Positions 53,638 through 62,066 of a stretch of 64,000 nucleotides of DNA are shown here, piece by piece (within the stretch, counting starts at the first letter, position 1; each line of letters begins with the position of its first letter). The notes under the pieces are model-generated. The model worked only from the letters and a program-made list of their open reading frames with translations. It was not told where the DNA came from and made no database searches. The stretch lies in NCBI RefSeq assembly GCF_000737765.1, contig NZ_JPRI01000004.1:371674-435673 (forward strand), read 5' to 3'. The stretch is from Chryseobacterium vrystaatense (GTDB lineage Bacteria > Bacteroidota > Bacteroidia > Flavobacteriales > Weeksellaceae). A program made the translations under genes and the position numbers.

Positions 53638-54273
53638 TCAAATTACGATAGAGGTATAATCACTGTAAAGTTTCCATCCTATTGATTCATAAAGAGCCTT
53701 TCCTTCCTCTGTTGCTACTAAAAAGTTATGGTAAACACCTTTCGATAAGGCTATTTTCTCGAGTTCCCGCATCAGAAATGTAGCAAGACCTTTTCTCTGG
53801 TGTATTTCTTCTGTTACAATTCTGTCATAGACAGCCAGATCATCAACAAGTACAATACGACCAATAGAAGCCAGTTCTCCGCTCTGGTTCATGATTTTGA
53901 TTGCTGTTGTAGAGTTATATTCTTCGTATTCAATTTTATAACCCGCACAAAGGTGTGAATCATAAGTTTTCATTGATCCGAAGCAGGACATCATATATCC
54001 GGGAGGCTGTATTTTCCACTTTTCGGGTACAACTTTATTTATTTCATCACGGGAATTACACACTTTAAGATAGATCCACGGTTCTTCAATCTGCTGGGAA
54101 AGCTCGATAAAATCCTCATTGAGTTCGGAAAAAACATATCTCTCTTTTTGCTGTTCCTCTCCTACCTCTACCTTAAAACCAGATTTGTATTTTACAGGAA
54201 GAGGAAGTTTTCTGGATAATGACCATGCTGTCAGCCATTTTTCCAGAATGTCGTGAGATACTTTAGCATTCAT
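53638..54273 (-). CDS. GNAT-family N-acetyltransferase
   Basis: A 211-residue acetyltransferase. The acetyl-CoA loop lies in HQRKGLATFLMREL (about 158-171) with the following NFLVATEEGKALYESIGW typical of the fold. The first 90 residues are an extra domain with no motif I recognise. It lies between two PH/SHOCT genes on the same strand, only 15 bases after one, so it may modify one of them or a common target. Confidence 0.83.
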   Translation of the reverse strand: MNAKVSHDILEKWLTAWSLSRKLPLPVKYKSGFKVEVGEEQQKERYVFSELNEDFIELSQQIEEPWIYLKVCNSRDEINKVVPEKWKIQPPGYMMSCFGSMKTYDSHLCAGYKIEYEEYNSTTAIKIMNQSGELASIGRIVLVDDLAVYDRIVTEEIHQRKGLATFLMRELEKIALSKGVYHNFLVATEEGKALYESIGWKLYSDYTSIVI

Positions 54274-54288
54274 CGTCTTACTTTATGG

Positions 54289-55143
54289 TTACGAAAGCTG
54301 GCCCAAGAGTTTCTTTTTCTGTTCCGCAAATTCTTGCTCAGTAAGAATTCCGCTCTCTCTTAGTTTTCCCAGTTTTTCAAGCTGACTGAAAATAGCCTCC
54401 GAAGATACTTCAGTGGCTTCAGCTGTTTTATCGTGAGGCTTCGGTTTGTTATAAATTTCTTTGATGAAACTGTAAAACCGTTCTGCATCTTCCCGGTCAC
54501 AGAAACATTCAAATTGCACAATTTTATCTTCCGTATGCAGCTTGATGATTGGAGATAACGGATTGTTTACGATACTGACTTCGTTAATGGTTTCGTTCGG
54601 ATACTCATTGACAATCACATTTGAAAACATTCCCTTTGACACGGAAAGCATTCTTTGATGCGTTACCAGCAAAACACCTGCATCTAAAGACTTTAAAAGC
54701 TGCGCATCTGTGGCCGCAATAATTCTTTCATTTGCACTGAGTATTCCGGGAAGTTCTTTTATCTCTCCTTTAGTGAATATGGACAGGTTCGCGTTTACCT
54801 GTTCCAGTTCATATTTTATTTCTTTCAGTCTCCTTTTATAAAACTTGCGGGAATCAGCACTACTGGAGACCAATCCGGGTTGTGTACCTTCAAATTTCGA
54901 GACACCCGGTTCAATACTTTTTTCCTGAGACAGATTTTCCGGTTCCGTTTTTCCGTTTTGTACAAGGCTTTTAATGTTATGGATACTGAATGTGCTGAGA
55001 TTATACAACAGTTCCTGATTGATACTGCTCACTTTATCCAGGCATTTATTACATAGATTTCCGCCGTCTAAAAGTTTATTTTCGCCTAAAAGAGTATCTA
55101 TTGACGTCAGTTCAGCATTGCATAATGCACAAGTGTTACTCAT
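54289..55143 (-). CDS. Zinc-ribbon, PH-like and SHOCT domain protein (copy 1)
   Basis: A 284-residue protein in three parts: an N-terminal treble Cys pair (CALC at 5-8, CNKC at 31-34; DUF4428-like zinc ribbon), a PH-like middle (about 125-235), and a C-terminal SHOCT (LEKLGKLRESGILTEQEF). It is a clear paralogue of the next gene (same CALC, LLGENKL, CNKCL). Possibly a membrane- or ligand-sensing adaptor. No signal peptide. Confidence 0.82.
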   Translation of the reverse strand: MSNTCALCNAELTSIDTLLGENKLLDGGNLCNKCLDKVSSINQELLYNLSTFSIHNIKSLVQNGKTEPENLSQEKSIEPGVSKFEGTQPGLVSSSADSRKFYKRRLKEIKYELEQVNANLSIFTKGEIKELPGILSANERIIAATDAQLLKSLDAGVLLVTHQRMLSVSKGMFSNVIVNEYPNETINEVSIVNNPLSPIIKLHTEDKIVQFECFCDREDAERFYSFIKEIYNKPKPHDKTAEATEVSSEAIFSQLEKLGKLRESGILTEQEFAEQKKKLLGQLS

Positions 55144-55155
55144 TTTTTGTTGGTT

Positions 55156-56064
55156 TTAAAGTTTAGCCAGAAGTTTTTTCTTCTGTTCTGCAAATTCCTC
55201 TTCCGTAAGAACTCCCATTTCACGAAGCTTCCCCAGTTTCTCCAGCTGTTCAAAAACTACTGCGGAGGTTTCTTTGTCACTACTCTGCTGAGATTGCTGT
55301 GGCTGCTGAACTGTTTGCTGAGGAATAGGCTGCGCCTGTTGTGGTCTGATCTGATCTACAGAAGAACGACTGATATGGTTTTGTACCGCATCGCAGAAGT
55401 TTTTGGCAGCGCTTTTTATGTACAATTTAAATTCTGCGGTGAAGCCAGGCGTAAATACTTTCAGAGTTGAAGATATCAGACTTGTATCATGCTGTATTAA
55501 AGTGACTTTATGAAGAGGAAATTCATTTTCAAAAACACCACCAAAAAACTTTTTGTCAACGAAAATTATTCTCTTTTCCGTTGCAATCACAATTCCTTCC
55601 AAATCATTGTAAAGATATTTACCTTCTGCGATGGCAATCAGTTTTTCATTTTTATCGAGAACATTCACCAGTTCCTCCACTTCACTATTTACAAAAATAC
55701 TGAGTTTAGCTCCTGTTGCTACAATCTGATCTTTTATTTCATCAAGTCGCGAGGGTGCGTCTGCTGTATACGTAAACTGAATACTTTGCGATGGTGTCGG
55801 AACAATGTCCAGACCGGAAGGCTCCACTATATCAACCCTCTCCGATTCAGTAACCACCTCGGGTTCCTGATCTCCTTCAAGTACCATATCTCTTATCTGA
55901 ACAATGCTGTAATTCACAAGATCAGAGACAAGATCTTTATTGATATTTGTAGCTTTATTCAGGCACTTATTACAGAGAATTCCTCCGTCTGACAGTTTAT
56001 TTTCGCCTAAAAGCGTATCCATGGATGTAAGCGGAGTTCCGCATAAAGCACATTCAGTGTTCAT
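55156..56064 (-). CDS. Zinc-ribbon, PH-like and SHOCT domain protein (copy 2)
   Basis: A 302-residue paralogue of the 54289 product with the same order: zinc ribbon (CALC, CNKC), PH-like domain (about 115-225), a Gln/Pro-rich linker (QQPQQSQQSS) and SHOCT (LEKLGKLREMGVLTEEEF). It is the first gene of the minus-strand group 56064 to 53029. The three proteins share the SHOCT end and may assemble with each other. Function unknown. Confidence 0.82.
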   Translation of the reverse strand: MNTECALCGTPLTSMDTLLGENKLSDGGILCNKCLNKATNINKDLVSDLVNYSIVQIRDMVLEGDQEPEVVTESERVDIVEPSGLDIVPTPSQSIQFTYTADAPSRLDEIKDQIVATGAKLSIFVNSEVEELVNVLDKNEKLIAIAEGKYLYNDLEGIVIATEKRIIFVDKKFFGGVFENEFPLHKVTLIQHDTSLISSTLKVFTPGFTAEFKLYIKSAAKNFCDAVQNHISRSSVDQIRPQQAQPIPQQTVQQPQQSQQSSDKETSAVVFEQLEKLGKLREMGVLTEEEFAEQKKKLLAKL

Positions 56065-56498
56065 CTACGTTTTATGTTTAATAGTTTAATGATTAAATGC
56101 CAGACAGTATTTGCATTAATCCAAATTACAAATTTGTGTTTACAATGAAAGATATTATTATAATCTTTCAGGTGATTTTTTCTTTTGTGATGAAAATTTT
56201 TCCTCTGGTATGATTTCCCCCACTAGTATTAATTTTTGTTTTAAAAATAAGTATTTTTTACAACCTGTCAATTAGTTTTATTCATAAGAAGTATTTTTTG
56301 CCCCTAATCTGCTTGATTTTTTAAACTTGCTCTGTCATTTTCAGTATTATAAATTAGCCAGACAAATTGTACTACCGTTTCAAACCAACAGATATAGGGA
56401 TATGATGTTGTAACTATTCGGGAAATCCTGTATTTTTATCAAAACATATCTTGTCCCATCTCAAACATAATACATGATAAAACAAATGACATCTTAAA
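56065..56498. other. 434-base AT-rich divergent intergenic region
   Basis: It should contain the promoters of the PH/SHOCT group and of the gene at 56499. I found no clean TAnnTTTG with a TTG partner, only near-matches such as TATCTTGT around 56447, and no RNA gene. Confidence 0.5.
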
Positions 56499-57077
56499 AT
56501 GAAGAGCTTAATAAAACCGAATCCCGGTGATTTATTTTATATTCCGGCAATCGGTATTTTGAATGAAGAAGGGTTTGTTATAGCCCGCTATATAGAATTA
56601 ATTAAACCTAATTTAGGTCATTTGATTGAGGTTTTTGATCATTTTTACACCGAGCCTCCCAAGGATATTTCGGATGTAAAAACAACAGAAAGGCTATTTA
56701 GACCTATCTTTTGCAGTATGCGTTTTGCTGACATTCCCAGATGGAAAAAATTATTCAGCGATCCGGATTATGATAAGTCTGAATCTGGATATGAACACAT
56801 ATCTTTTGCATTTGGTCAAAATATATGGATTGGTGGTGAAACTAAAATGGCAACGCCGGAGCAGCTGGTCAATATTGAACCATCAATTTGTTGGCGTATG
56901 AGCCATATCATATTTAGGGTTATGGCTCATTTAAAAGGCTCATTGTCAAAAGATGAAGTGATGGATTACCACAAGCTACCAGTAGAATACAGAGTAGATG
57001 ATGATGGCGCCATTAAAACAGTTCATGAAATTGCAGAACGTATGCACAATCAATTTACGGTATGGGGAAAAATGTAA
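56499..57077 (+). CDS. Immunity-protein-like protein (possible Imm26 relation)
   Basis: A 192-residue soluble protein. The start, KPNPGDLFYIPAIG and GFVIARYIE, resembles Imm26-type immunity proteins, whose N-terminus reads GDxFxIPL followed by a beta strand. The remainder has no motif I know. No toxin gene is adjacent, so if the relation is right it would be an orphan immunity gene. The call is weak. A strong bidirectional terminator follows. Confidence 0.45.
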   Translation: MKSLIKPNPGDLFYIPAIGILNEEGFVIARYIELIKPNLGHLIEVFDHFYTEPPKDISDVKTTERLFRPIFCSMRFADIPRWKKLFSDPDYDKSESGYEHISFAFGQNIWIGGETKMATPEQLVNIEPSICWRMSHIIFRVMAHLKGSLSKDEVMDYHKLPVEYRVDDDGAIKTVHEIAERMHNQFTVWGKM

Positions 57078-57116
57078 ATTCCGGATTATCGGAGCTATTA
57101 CATCCCACTGTTGAAT

Positions 57117-57156
57117 AAAAAAAGATTGGCTGATTATAATCAGCCAATCTTTTTTG
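57117..57156. terminator. Bidirectional terminator
   Basis: AAAGATTGGCTGATTA and its perfect complement with A- and T-runs, between the immunity-like gene and hisS. Confidence 0.88.
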
Positions 57157-57203
57157 TTATTTTCTACATGCAAAAAATATTTGCAGCTATTTCTCAGAAG
57201 ATT

Positions 57204-58556
57204 TTAAAGACCTAAAAATTCTTCCAAAGAAACTGTTTTCTGTTCTCCCGCTTCTAGATCTTTAAAAGTAACGGTATTATTTTTAATCTCTTCTTCTCCT
57301 AAGAAAACAAGATTTTTGATTCCCTTCTTCTCCGCATAAGTAAACTGTTTGTTCAGCTTTGAGTTTTCCGGGTAAAGTTCTGCAGAGATCCCTTTTTCCC
57401 TTAACTGCATGATTATTTTCAACGCTTCTACCGTTCCCTCTCCTCCGAAATTGGCAAACAGATATTCTACCTTGGTTGATGCTTCTTCAGGGAAAAGATT
57501 AAGCTCTTCCATGACCAGGTACACCCTATCCAGACCAAATGAGATTCCAATTCCCGGAATATTTTTAACACCAAAAACTTCGGTAAGATTGTCATATCTT
57601 CCACCTCCACCGATAGATCCCATCGCCACCTCATCGGCTTTTACTTCGAAAATAGCTCCTGTGTAATAATCCAAACCTCTGGCCAGCGTAATATTGAATA
57701 CCAGGTTCTGCATGTTTACTCCAAGGTTTAGAGACTGTGTAAGAACAAATTCCAATTCCTCAACTCCTTTCAGGCCTATTTCGCTGTCTGCAAATTTCTC
57801 TTTTAACTGAAGAAGGTTTTCCAGAGCGTCATCTGACTGGTTAAACAAAAATTCTAATTTATCTATGGATTCCTGAGAAATTTCTCTTTCCAATAATTCT
57901 TTAACAACACCTTCTTTACCGATCTTGTCAAGTTTATCCAAAGCCACTGTAAACTCGATCAGCTTCTCTGTAATCCCGGCATATTCAGCAAGACCTGAAA
58001 GAATCTTTCTGTTGTTCATATGAATAGTTACAGGAATTTTAAGGTCTGAGAATGACTTCAGGTACAGTTGAACCAAATCCACCTCCTGCAGCAGACTTTC
58101 GCTTCCTACCACATCTGCATCACATTGGTAAAATTCTCTGAATCTGCCTTTTTGAGGACGGTCTGCCCTCCACACTGGCTGGATCTGGTAGCGTTTATAA
58201 GGGAATGTCAATTTTCCATGATTCATGGCCACAAATCTTGCAAAAGGTACCGTAAGGTCATAACGGAGTGCTTTGTCTGAAATTTGAGCAATAAGTTTTT
58301 GATGACTTTTATTGTCCCAATCTTCTTGGTTGGCTTTTGAGGTATAATCTCCTGAATTTAAAATCTTAAAGATCAGTCGGTCCCCTTCTTCTCCGTATTT
58401 TCCTGTTAATGTAGAAAGATTTTCAAAGCTTGGAGTTTCCAATGGCTGAAATCCAAATAATTCAAAATTATTCTGTAAAATATTGATGATATATTTTCGT
58501 CTTGAAACTTCCTGTGCTGTAAAATCTCTTGTTCCTTTCGCTAAACTTGGCTTCAT
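57204..58556 (-). CDS. hisS: Histidyl-tRNA synthetase
   Basis: Class II synthetase charging tRNA-His, 450 residues. Motif 1 to 3 and the histidine-binding region [12 protein letters not shown] are present, with motif 2 in [13 protein letters not shown] and motif 3 GGGRYDNL. The C-terminal anticodon-binding domain starts near 350. Standard length for Bacteroidota. It is a single gene, with the following 350-base region holding repeats. Confidence 0.96.
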   Translation of the reverse strand: MKPSLAKGTRDFTAQEVSRRKYIINILQNNFELFGFQPLETPSFENLSTLTGKYGEEGDRLIFKILNSGDYTSKANQEDWDNKSHQKLIAQISDKALRYDLTVPFARFVAMNHGKLTFPYKRYQIQPVWRADRPQKGRFREFYQCDADVVGSESLLQEVDLVQLYLKSFSDLKIPVTIHMNNRKILSGLAEYAGITEKLIEFTVALDKLDKIGKEGVVKELLEREISQESIDKLEFLFNQSDDALENLLQLKEKFADSEIGLKGVEELEFVLTQSLNLGVNMQNLVFNITLARGLDYYTGAIFEVKADEVAMGSIGGGGRYDNLTEVFGVKNIPGIGISFGLDRVYLVMEELNLFPEEASTKVEYLFANFGGEGTVEALKIIMQLREKGISAELYPENSKLNKQFTYAEKKGIKNLVFLGEEEIKNNTVTFKDLEAGEQKTVSLEEFLGL

Positions 58557-58627
58557 TTTTATAATTGATAAATGATATTAATATTATATATGCTTCAACC
58601 TATCCAAACGTTCTCAACTACAAAGCA

Positions 58628-58642
58628 AAACACTTAAGTTTT
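58628..58642 (+). repeat. Dispersed intergenic repeat, copy B
   Basis: AACACTTAAGTTTTA; shares 14 bases with copies A and C. Confidence 0.6.
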
Positions 58643-58670
58643 ATTGAAGTTCATTATAAAAACGGTTGAC

Positions 58671-58687
58671 AAGAACACTTAAGTTTT
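58671..58687 (+). repeat. Dispersed intergenic repeat, copy C
   Basis: AAGAACACTTAAGTTTT, identical over 17 bases to copy A at 44891. Confidence 0.65.
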
Positions 58688-58842
58688 TGAAAATCTTTGA
58701 TTCTCTCCTTTAAATCATTTTAAATGTATAAAGGATCAAACTTTAAACATACATTCTCTAAAGCCTTTTTTTAGAATAATTTTTACAGATTGAATAGATA
58801 AGCAGTGCAAAAATAAGGAATTGCAAGGACTTTTCCGAAACA

Positions 58843-58872
58843 TAAAAAAACTGAGGAAGGAATCTTCCCCAG
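58843..58872 (-). terminator. Terminator of the ssb-HRDC pair
   Basis: CTGAGGAAG and CTTCCCCAG pair with one mismatch; T-run on the minus strand. Confidence 0.65.
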
Positions 58873-58906
58873 CTTTCGATGCATTATCATCATTCACTAT
58901 GAAAAG

Positions 58907-59362
58907 TCAAATGCTTTCCAGGATCTCCAGAATCTCTTCTCCATAGTTTTCAATCTTATGTTTTCCGAAACCTTTGATCTCCAGAAGCTCTTCTTTTTTT
59001 GCAGGTTTATATTTTGCCACAGATGTCAGCTCTTTATTGCTCGCGATAAAGTAAGTCGGGAGGTTCTGTTCCTTAGCCTTCTCAGACCTCCAGTATTTCA
59101 GGGCATCCAAAATTTTTTCTTCATCAGCGTTTAAAAACTCATTATCTGCAGTATATTTTACTGCCTTTGGTTCCTTCACTGTATTTTTAGCGGTTTGCAG
59201 CTCTTCAAAATACAGAACAACGGACCAATAACATTCATCACTTACAAAAGCGGTTTCCACTTTTATAATCTCGTTCACTTCCAGAAAAGCATCGAGCATC
59301 TTCTGATCTTTGTAGAGAAATTCTTCAGGAAGTCGAATTTTAAAAACTTTTACTTTCATCAT
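58907..59362 (-). CDS. HRDC domain protein
   Basis: A 151-residue protein whose C-terminal half (about 75-148; YWRSEKAKEQNLPTYFIASNKELTSVA to IKGFGKHKIENYG) is a HRDC nucleic-acid-binding domain as in RecQ and RNase D. The N-terminal 65 residues are a small alpha/beta domain. No helicase or nuclease domain is present. It lies 14 bases after ssb on the same strand, which suggests a DNA-repair or replication link. Confidence 0.87.
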   Translation of the reverse strand: MMKVKVFKIRLPEEFLYKDQKMLDAFLEVNEIIKVETAFVSDECYWSVVLYFEELQTAKNTVKEPKAVKYTADNEFLNADEEKILDALKYWRSEKAKEQNLPTYFIASNKELTSVAKYKPAKKEELLEIKGFGKHKIENYGEEILEILESI

Positions 59363-59376
59363 TTGTATTTTTAGAA

Positions 59377-59709
59377 TTACTTGCCTCCCAAAAGAAGAAT
59401 TTCTTCTACGCGAATCTCTGTTATATAGCGCTTAACGCCATCTTTATCATCATACGATCTGTATGTAAGTTTGCCTTCAATGGCTATTTCCTTTCCTTTA
59501 GGAGCATACTTCTGAAGAATTTCAGCCGCTTTTCCAAAGGCAATCAGATTATGCCATTGCGTTTCTTCTACCTTTTCACCTTTTGCATTGGTGTAATGGT
59601 CGGTAGTAGCCAAAGACACACTTGCTTTTACATTTCCACTTTCGAAGTTTACCATTTCAACTTCTTTACCTGTGTAACCAATTAATGTTACTTTGTTTCT
59701 TAGTGACAT
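59377..59709 (-). CDS. ssb: Single-stranded DNA-binding protein, short form
   Basis: A 110-residue OB-fold SSB (start RNKVTLIGYTGKEVE, then TQWHNLIAFGKAAEI and ITEIRVEEILLLG). It stops right after the OB fold and lacks the acidic C-terminal tail used by replicative SSBs to recruit partner enzymes, so it is likely a secondary SSB. It heads a two-gene unit with the HRDC protein. Confidence 0.9.
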   Translation of the reverse strand: MSLRNKVTLIGYTGKEVEMVNFESGNVKASVSLATTDHYTNAKGEKVEETQWHNLIAFGKAAEILQKYAPKGKEIAIEGKLTYRSYDDKDGVKRYITEIRVEEILLLGGK

Positions 59710-60115
59710 AGCTTTTAAATTTTTAAGATTAATAATTTAGATAAGAGACGTTCACTGTCTTTCTCAAATATCTGTTGCAAAGATTGTTACCGGGTGACAC
59801 CATAGTCGGTTATAAACTATTTAAATTCGTTTGTAGTCGTTTGTAAATGGATATTAAAGAAAAATTGGTGAAGATGTTATCAAAAAAAATCATCCTTCAA
59901 AATAAATCTGTACAGCCTATTTTCTCATGAGCTCTTATTTGAATTGAAACCTCTCTCATTCTCCAACTAAATCCAATTTCCATTCTAAAAAAACATTTTA
60001 CTTTATATCCTTTTTAATGAATAAAATAAACCTTTACAACTGAAAATTTTCAAAATACTGCTCTTTTAAAAATTTCCAAAAAAGTTTGTTGTTTAAATAA
60101 TTCAGTATTTCTAAC
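59710..60115. other. 406-base divergent region between ssb and vgrG
   Basis: AT-rich with a direct repeat TCGTTTGTA at about 59827-59845. No open frame. The vgrG -7 candidate TAACTTGA lies at its edge (60112-60119). Confidence 0.5.
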
Positions 60116-60145
60116 TTGAATGAATTATTATTCAAAAACACCGTT

Positions 60146-62056
60146 ATGATGAACAAAAATATCTCTAATTCCGAGAAGATTTCCGAGCATCACATTCCGG
60201 GAATCAACCGCGTAGTAAAACTTGACATTATCATTGAAGGACGGATCATCCGTCATTTCAAACACCTCAGCCTCCGACAGAGTATAAAAAGCCATCATCA
60301 TTTTGACCTTAGTCTCGCTCATGATACTCTGGAGGAAATCCAGAATCATAATCTGGAAGAAGCAATGAAGTTTTTGGGGAAACGCCTCACCCTGGTTTTT
60401 ACCTATAAGGATATGGAAAACAGCCCTGAAAGAACTTTTGTAGGACTGATCACCCATGTAGAATTCAGCCAGAAAAAGATGAGCCTTGGGGATATCGTCC
60501 TGAAAGGAGAAAGTCCTACCATACTGATGGACTCTGCCATTCATACCCAGAGCTTCGGAGGAAGCCAGCCTGTGAATACATCTATTATAGCCGAAAGAAT
60601 CATCCGGGAAACACTGGATGCCGGCAAATTCGACTATATCATAAATTCGGGGAATAACAGTTATATCAACTACAGTACGCAATATAAAGAAACCCATTAT
60701 AATTATCTGTCAAGGCTGGCAGAGACCTATGGAGAGCAGTTGTATTATGATGGGGAAACTTTGCATTTCGGGAAGATCCCACCTCCGGAACAATCCATAC
60801 GGCTTGTCAGCGGAAGTCATGTAAGCGACATCACCGTACAGCTTAAAGCCGTCCATATCAAACCTGAATTTTTCGGCTATAACCCTGCCAAGAACGAAAA
60901 ATTTTCCAGTTCAACTGCAGATATCAGACATCAGGGATACCTTGCTGCGAAAGCTTACGAGCTTAATGGTACAATCTACAAAACACGGTCACTGAATCCT
61001 TCTCCTATTAATGCCAATACATTTCTGGATGTAGATGAGGTCCAGAAAAGTGCTGCGGGAAGCGCTGCTGTAGAAGTTTTTAAGGTTTCAGGAAATACAA
61101 GCATTCCTTTTCTGTATCCGGGCTGTACAGCAGATTTGGAAATGAAAAAGCCCGACAGCAGTGAAACCTCCTATTTTACCAGACTGATGATCACCGAAAT
61201 ATCTCATGAGCTAGATACCAACGGTATATATACCGGATCATTTGAAGCCGTCGCAGAAGGAACCGGATACCTTCCCGCACCAAAATTCAAAACTCCAAAA
61301 GCAGAACCACAGATAGCCACTGTTGTCTCCAATGCAGACCCCCTGAATCAGGGACGGATACAGGTAAAGTTTGGCTGGCAGCTGAATGATACTACTCATT
61401 TTATCCGTATGATGAGTCCAGATGCGGGAGGAACCGGAGCAGTACCCCAAAACAGAGGATGGGTATCTATTCCCGAAGTAGGTGATCAGGTAATGATCGG
61501 TTTTGAATACCATCATCCAGATTTTCCCTTTGCAATGGGGGCTATGTTTCCCGGAGATCTTGCTGTAGGCGGAGGAATCGACAATCAGATTAAATCCAGA
61601 CAGACCAGAAGTGGAATAAAATCCATTTTTAATGATGGCGAAGGAAGCGCCCTTCTTGAAGATTCAAATGGAAGCAGCTGCTTCATGGACGGTAAAGGAA
61701 GTGTGAAAGTAACAGCACCTAAAGACATCATCCTTCATGCGGGTGGAAATATCATCATCAGTGCAGGACAGGACGTCAGTATATTGGCAGGAAATCACAT
61801 GAATACATCAGCAACAATGAATTATACGCAGACGGTAGGAGTACATTATATCAATACTGTAGCGGGAAATGCGAGTTATCTGATTAGCGGAAAACTTACG
61901 GAACTGATAGAAGGCGATGTACGCAGTGAAACGAAGAAAGGAAAAACTGTCGTGAATAATGATGAAGGAATTGAAACATTCAGCAACTCATCCATCACCA
62001 GACATGCGCAAAATGAGATTCAGAACAACAGTGCTGAAAAAAGCAAATTTCACTAA
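60146..62056 (+). CDS. vgrG: Type VI secretion VgrG spike protein
   Basis: The trimeric tip of a type VI (Bacteroidota T6SSiii) needle, 637 residues. The gp27-like base occupies about 20-380, the gp5 OB-fold follows (VSNADPLNQGRIQVKFGW, then RGWVSIPEVGDQVMIGF), and the C-terminal part is a beta-helix (APKDIILHAGGNIIISAG). No other T6SS structural gene is in the window, so this is an effector island separate from the main locus. Start moved from TTG 60116 to ATG 60146 (a second ATG follows). Confidence 0.92.
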   Translation: MMNKNISNSEKISEHHIPGINRVVKLDIIIEGRIIRHFKHLSLRQSIKSHHHFDLSLAHDTLEEIQNHNLEEAMKFLGKRLTLVFTYKDMENSPERTFVGLITHVEFSQKKMSLGDIVLKGESPTILMDSAIHTQSFGGSQPVNTSIIAERIIRETLDAGKFDYIINSGNNSYINYSTQYKETHYNYLSRLAETYGEQLYYDGETLHFGKIPPPEQSIRLVSGSHVSDITVQLKAVHIKPEFFGYNPAKNEKFSSSTADIRHQGYLAAKAYELNGTIYKTRSLNPSPINANTFLDVDEVQKSAAGSAAVEVFKVSGNTSIPFLYPGCTADLEMKKPDSSETSYFTRLMITEISHELDTNGIYTGSFEAVAEGTGYLPAPKFKTPKAEPQIATVVSNADPLNQGRIQVKFGWQLNDTTHFIRMMSPDAGGTGAVPQNRGWVSIPEVGDQVMIGFEYHHPDFPFAMGAMFPGDLAVGGGIDNQIKSRQTRSGIKSIFNDGEGSALLEDSNGSSCFMDGKGSVKVTAPKDIILHAGGNIIISAGQDVSILAGNHMNTSATMNYTQTVGVHYINTVAGNASYLISGKLTELIEGDVRSETKKGKTVVNNDEGIETFSNSSITRHAQNEIQNNSAEKSKFH

Positions 62057-62066
62057 AAACATAACC

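Larger units (their letters stand above)
58557..58906. other. 350-base intergenic region with dispersed repeats and a terminator
   Basis: It carries two copies of the AACACTTAAGTTTT element (58628-58642 and 58671-58687) and, at its far end, the terminator of the HRDC gene. No open frame. Confidence 0.6.
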
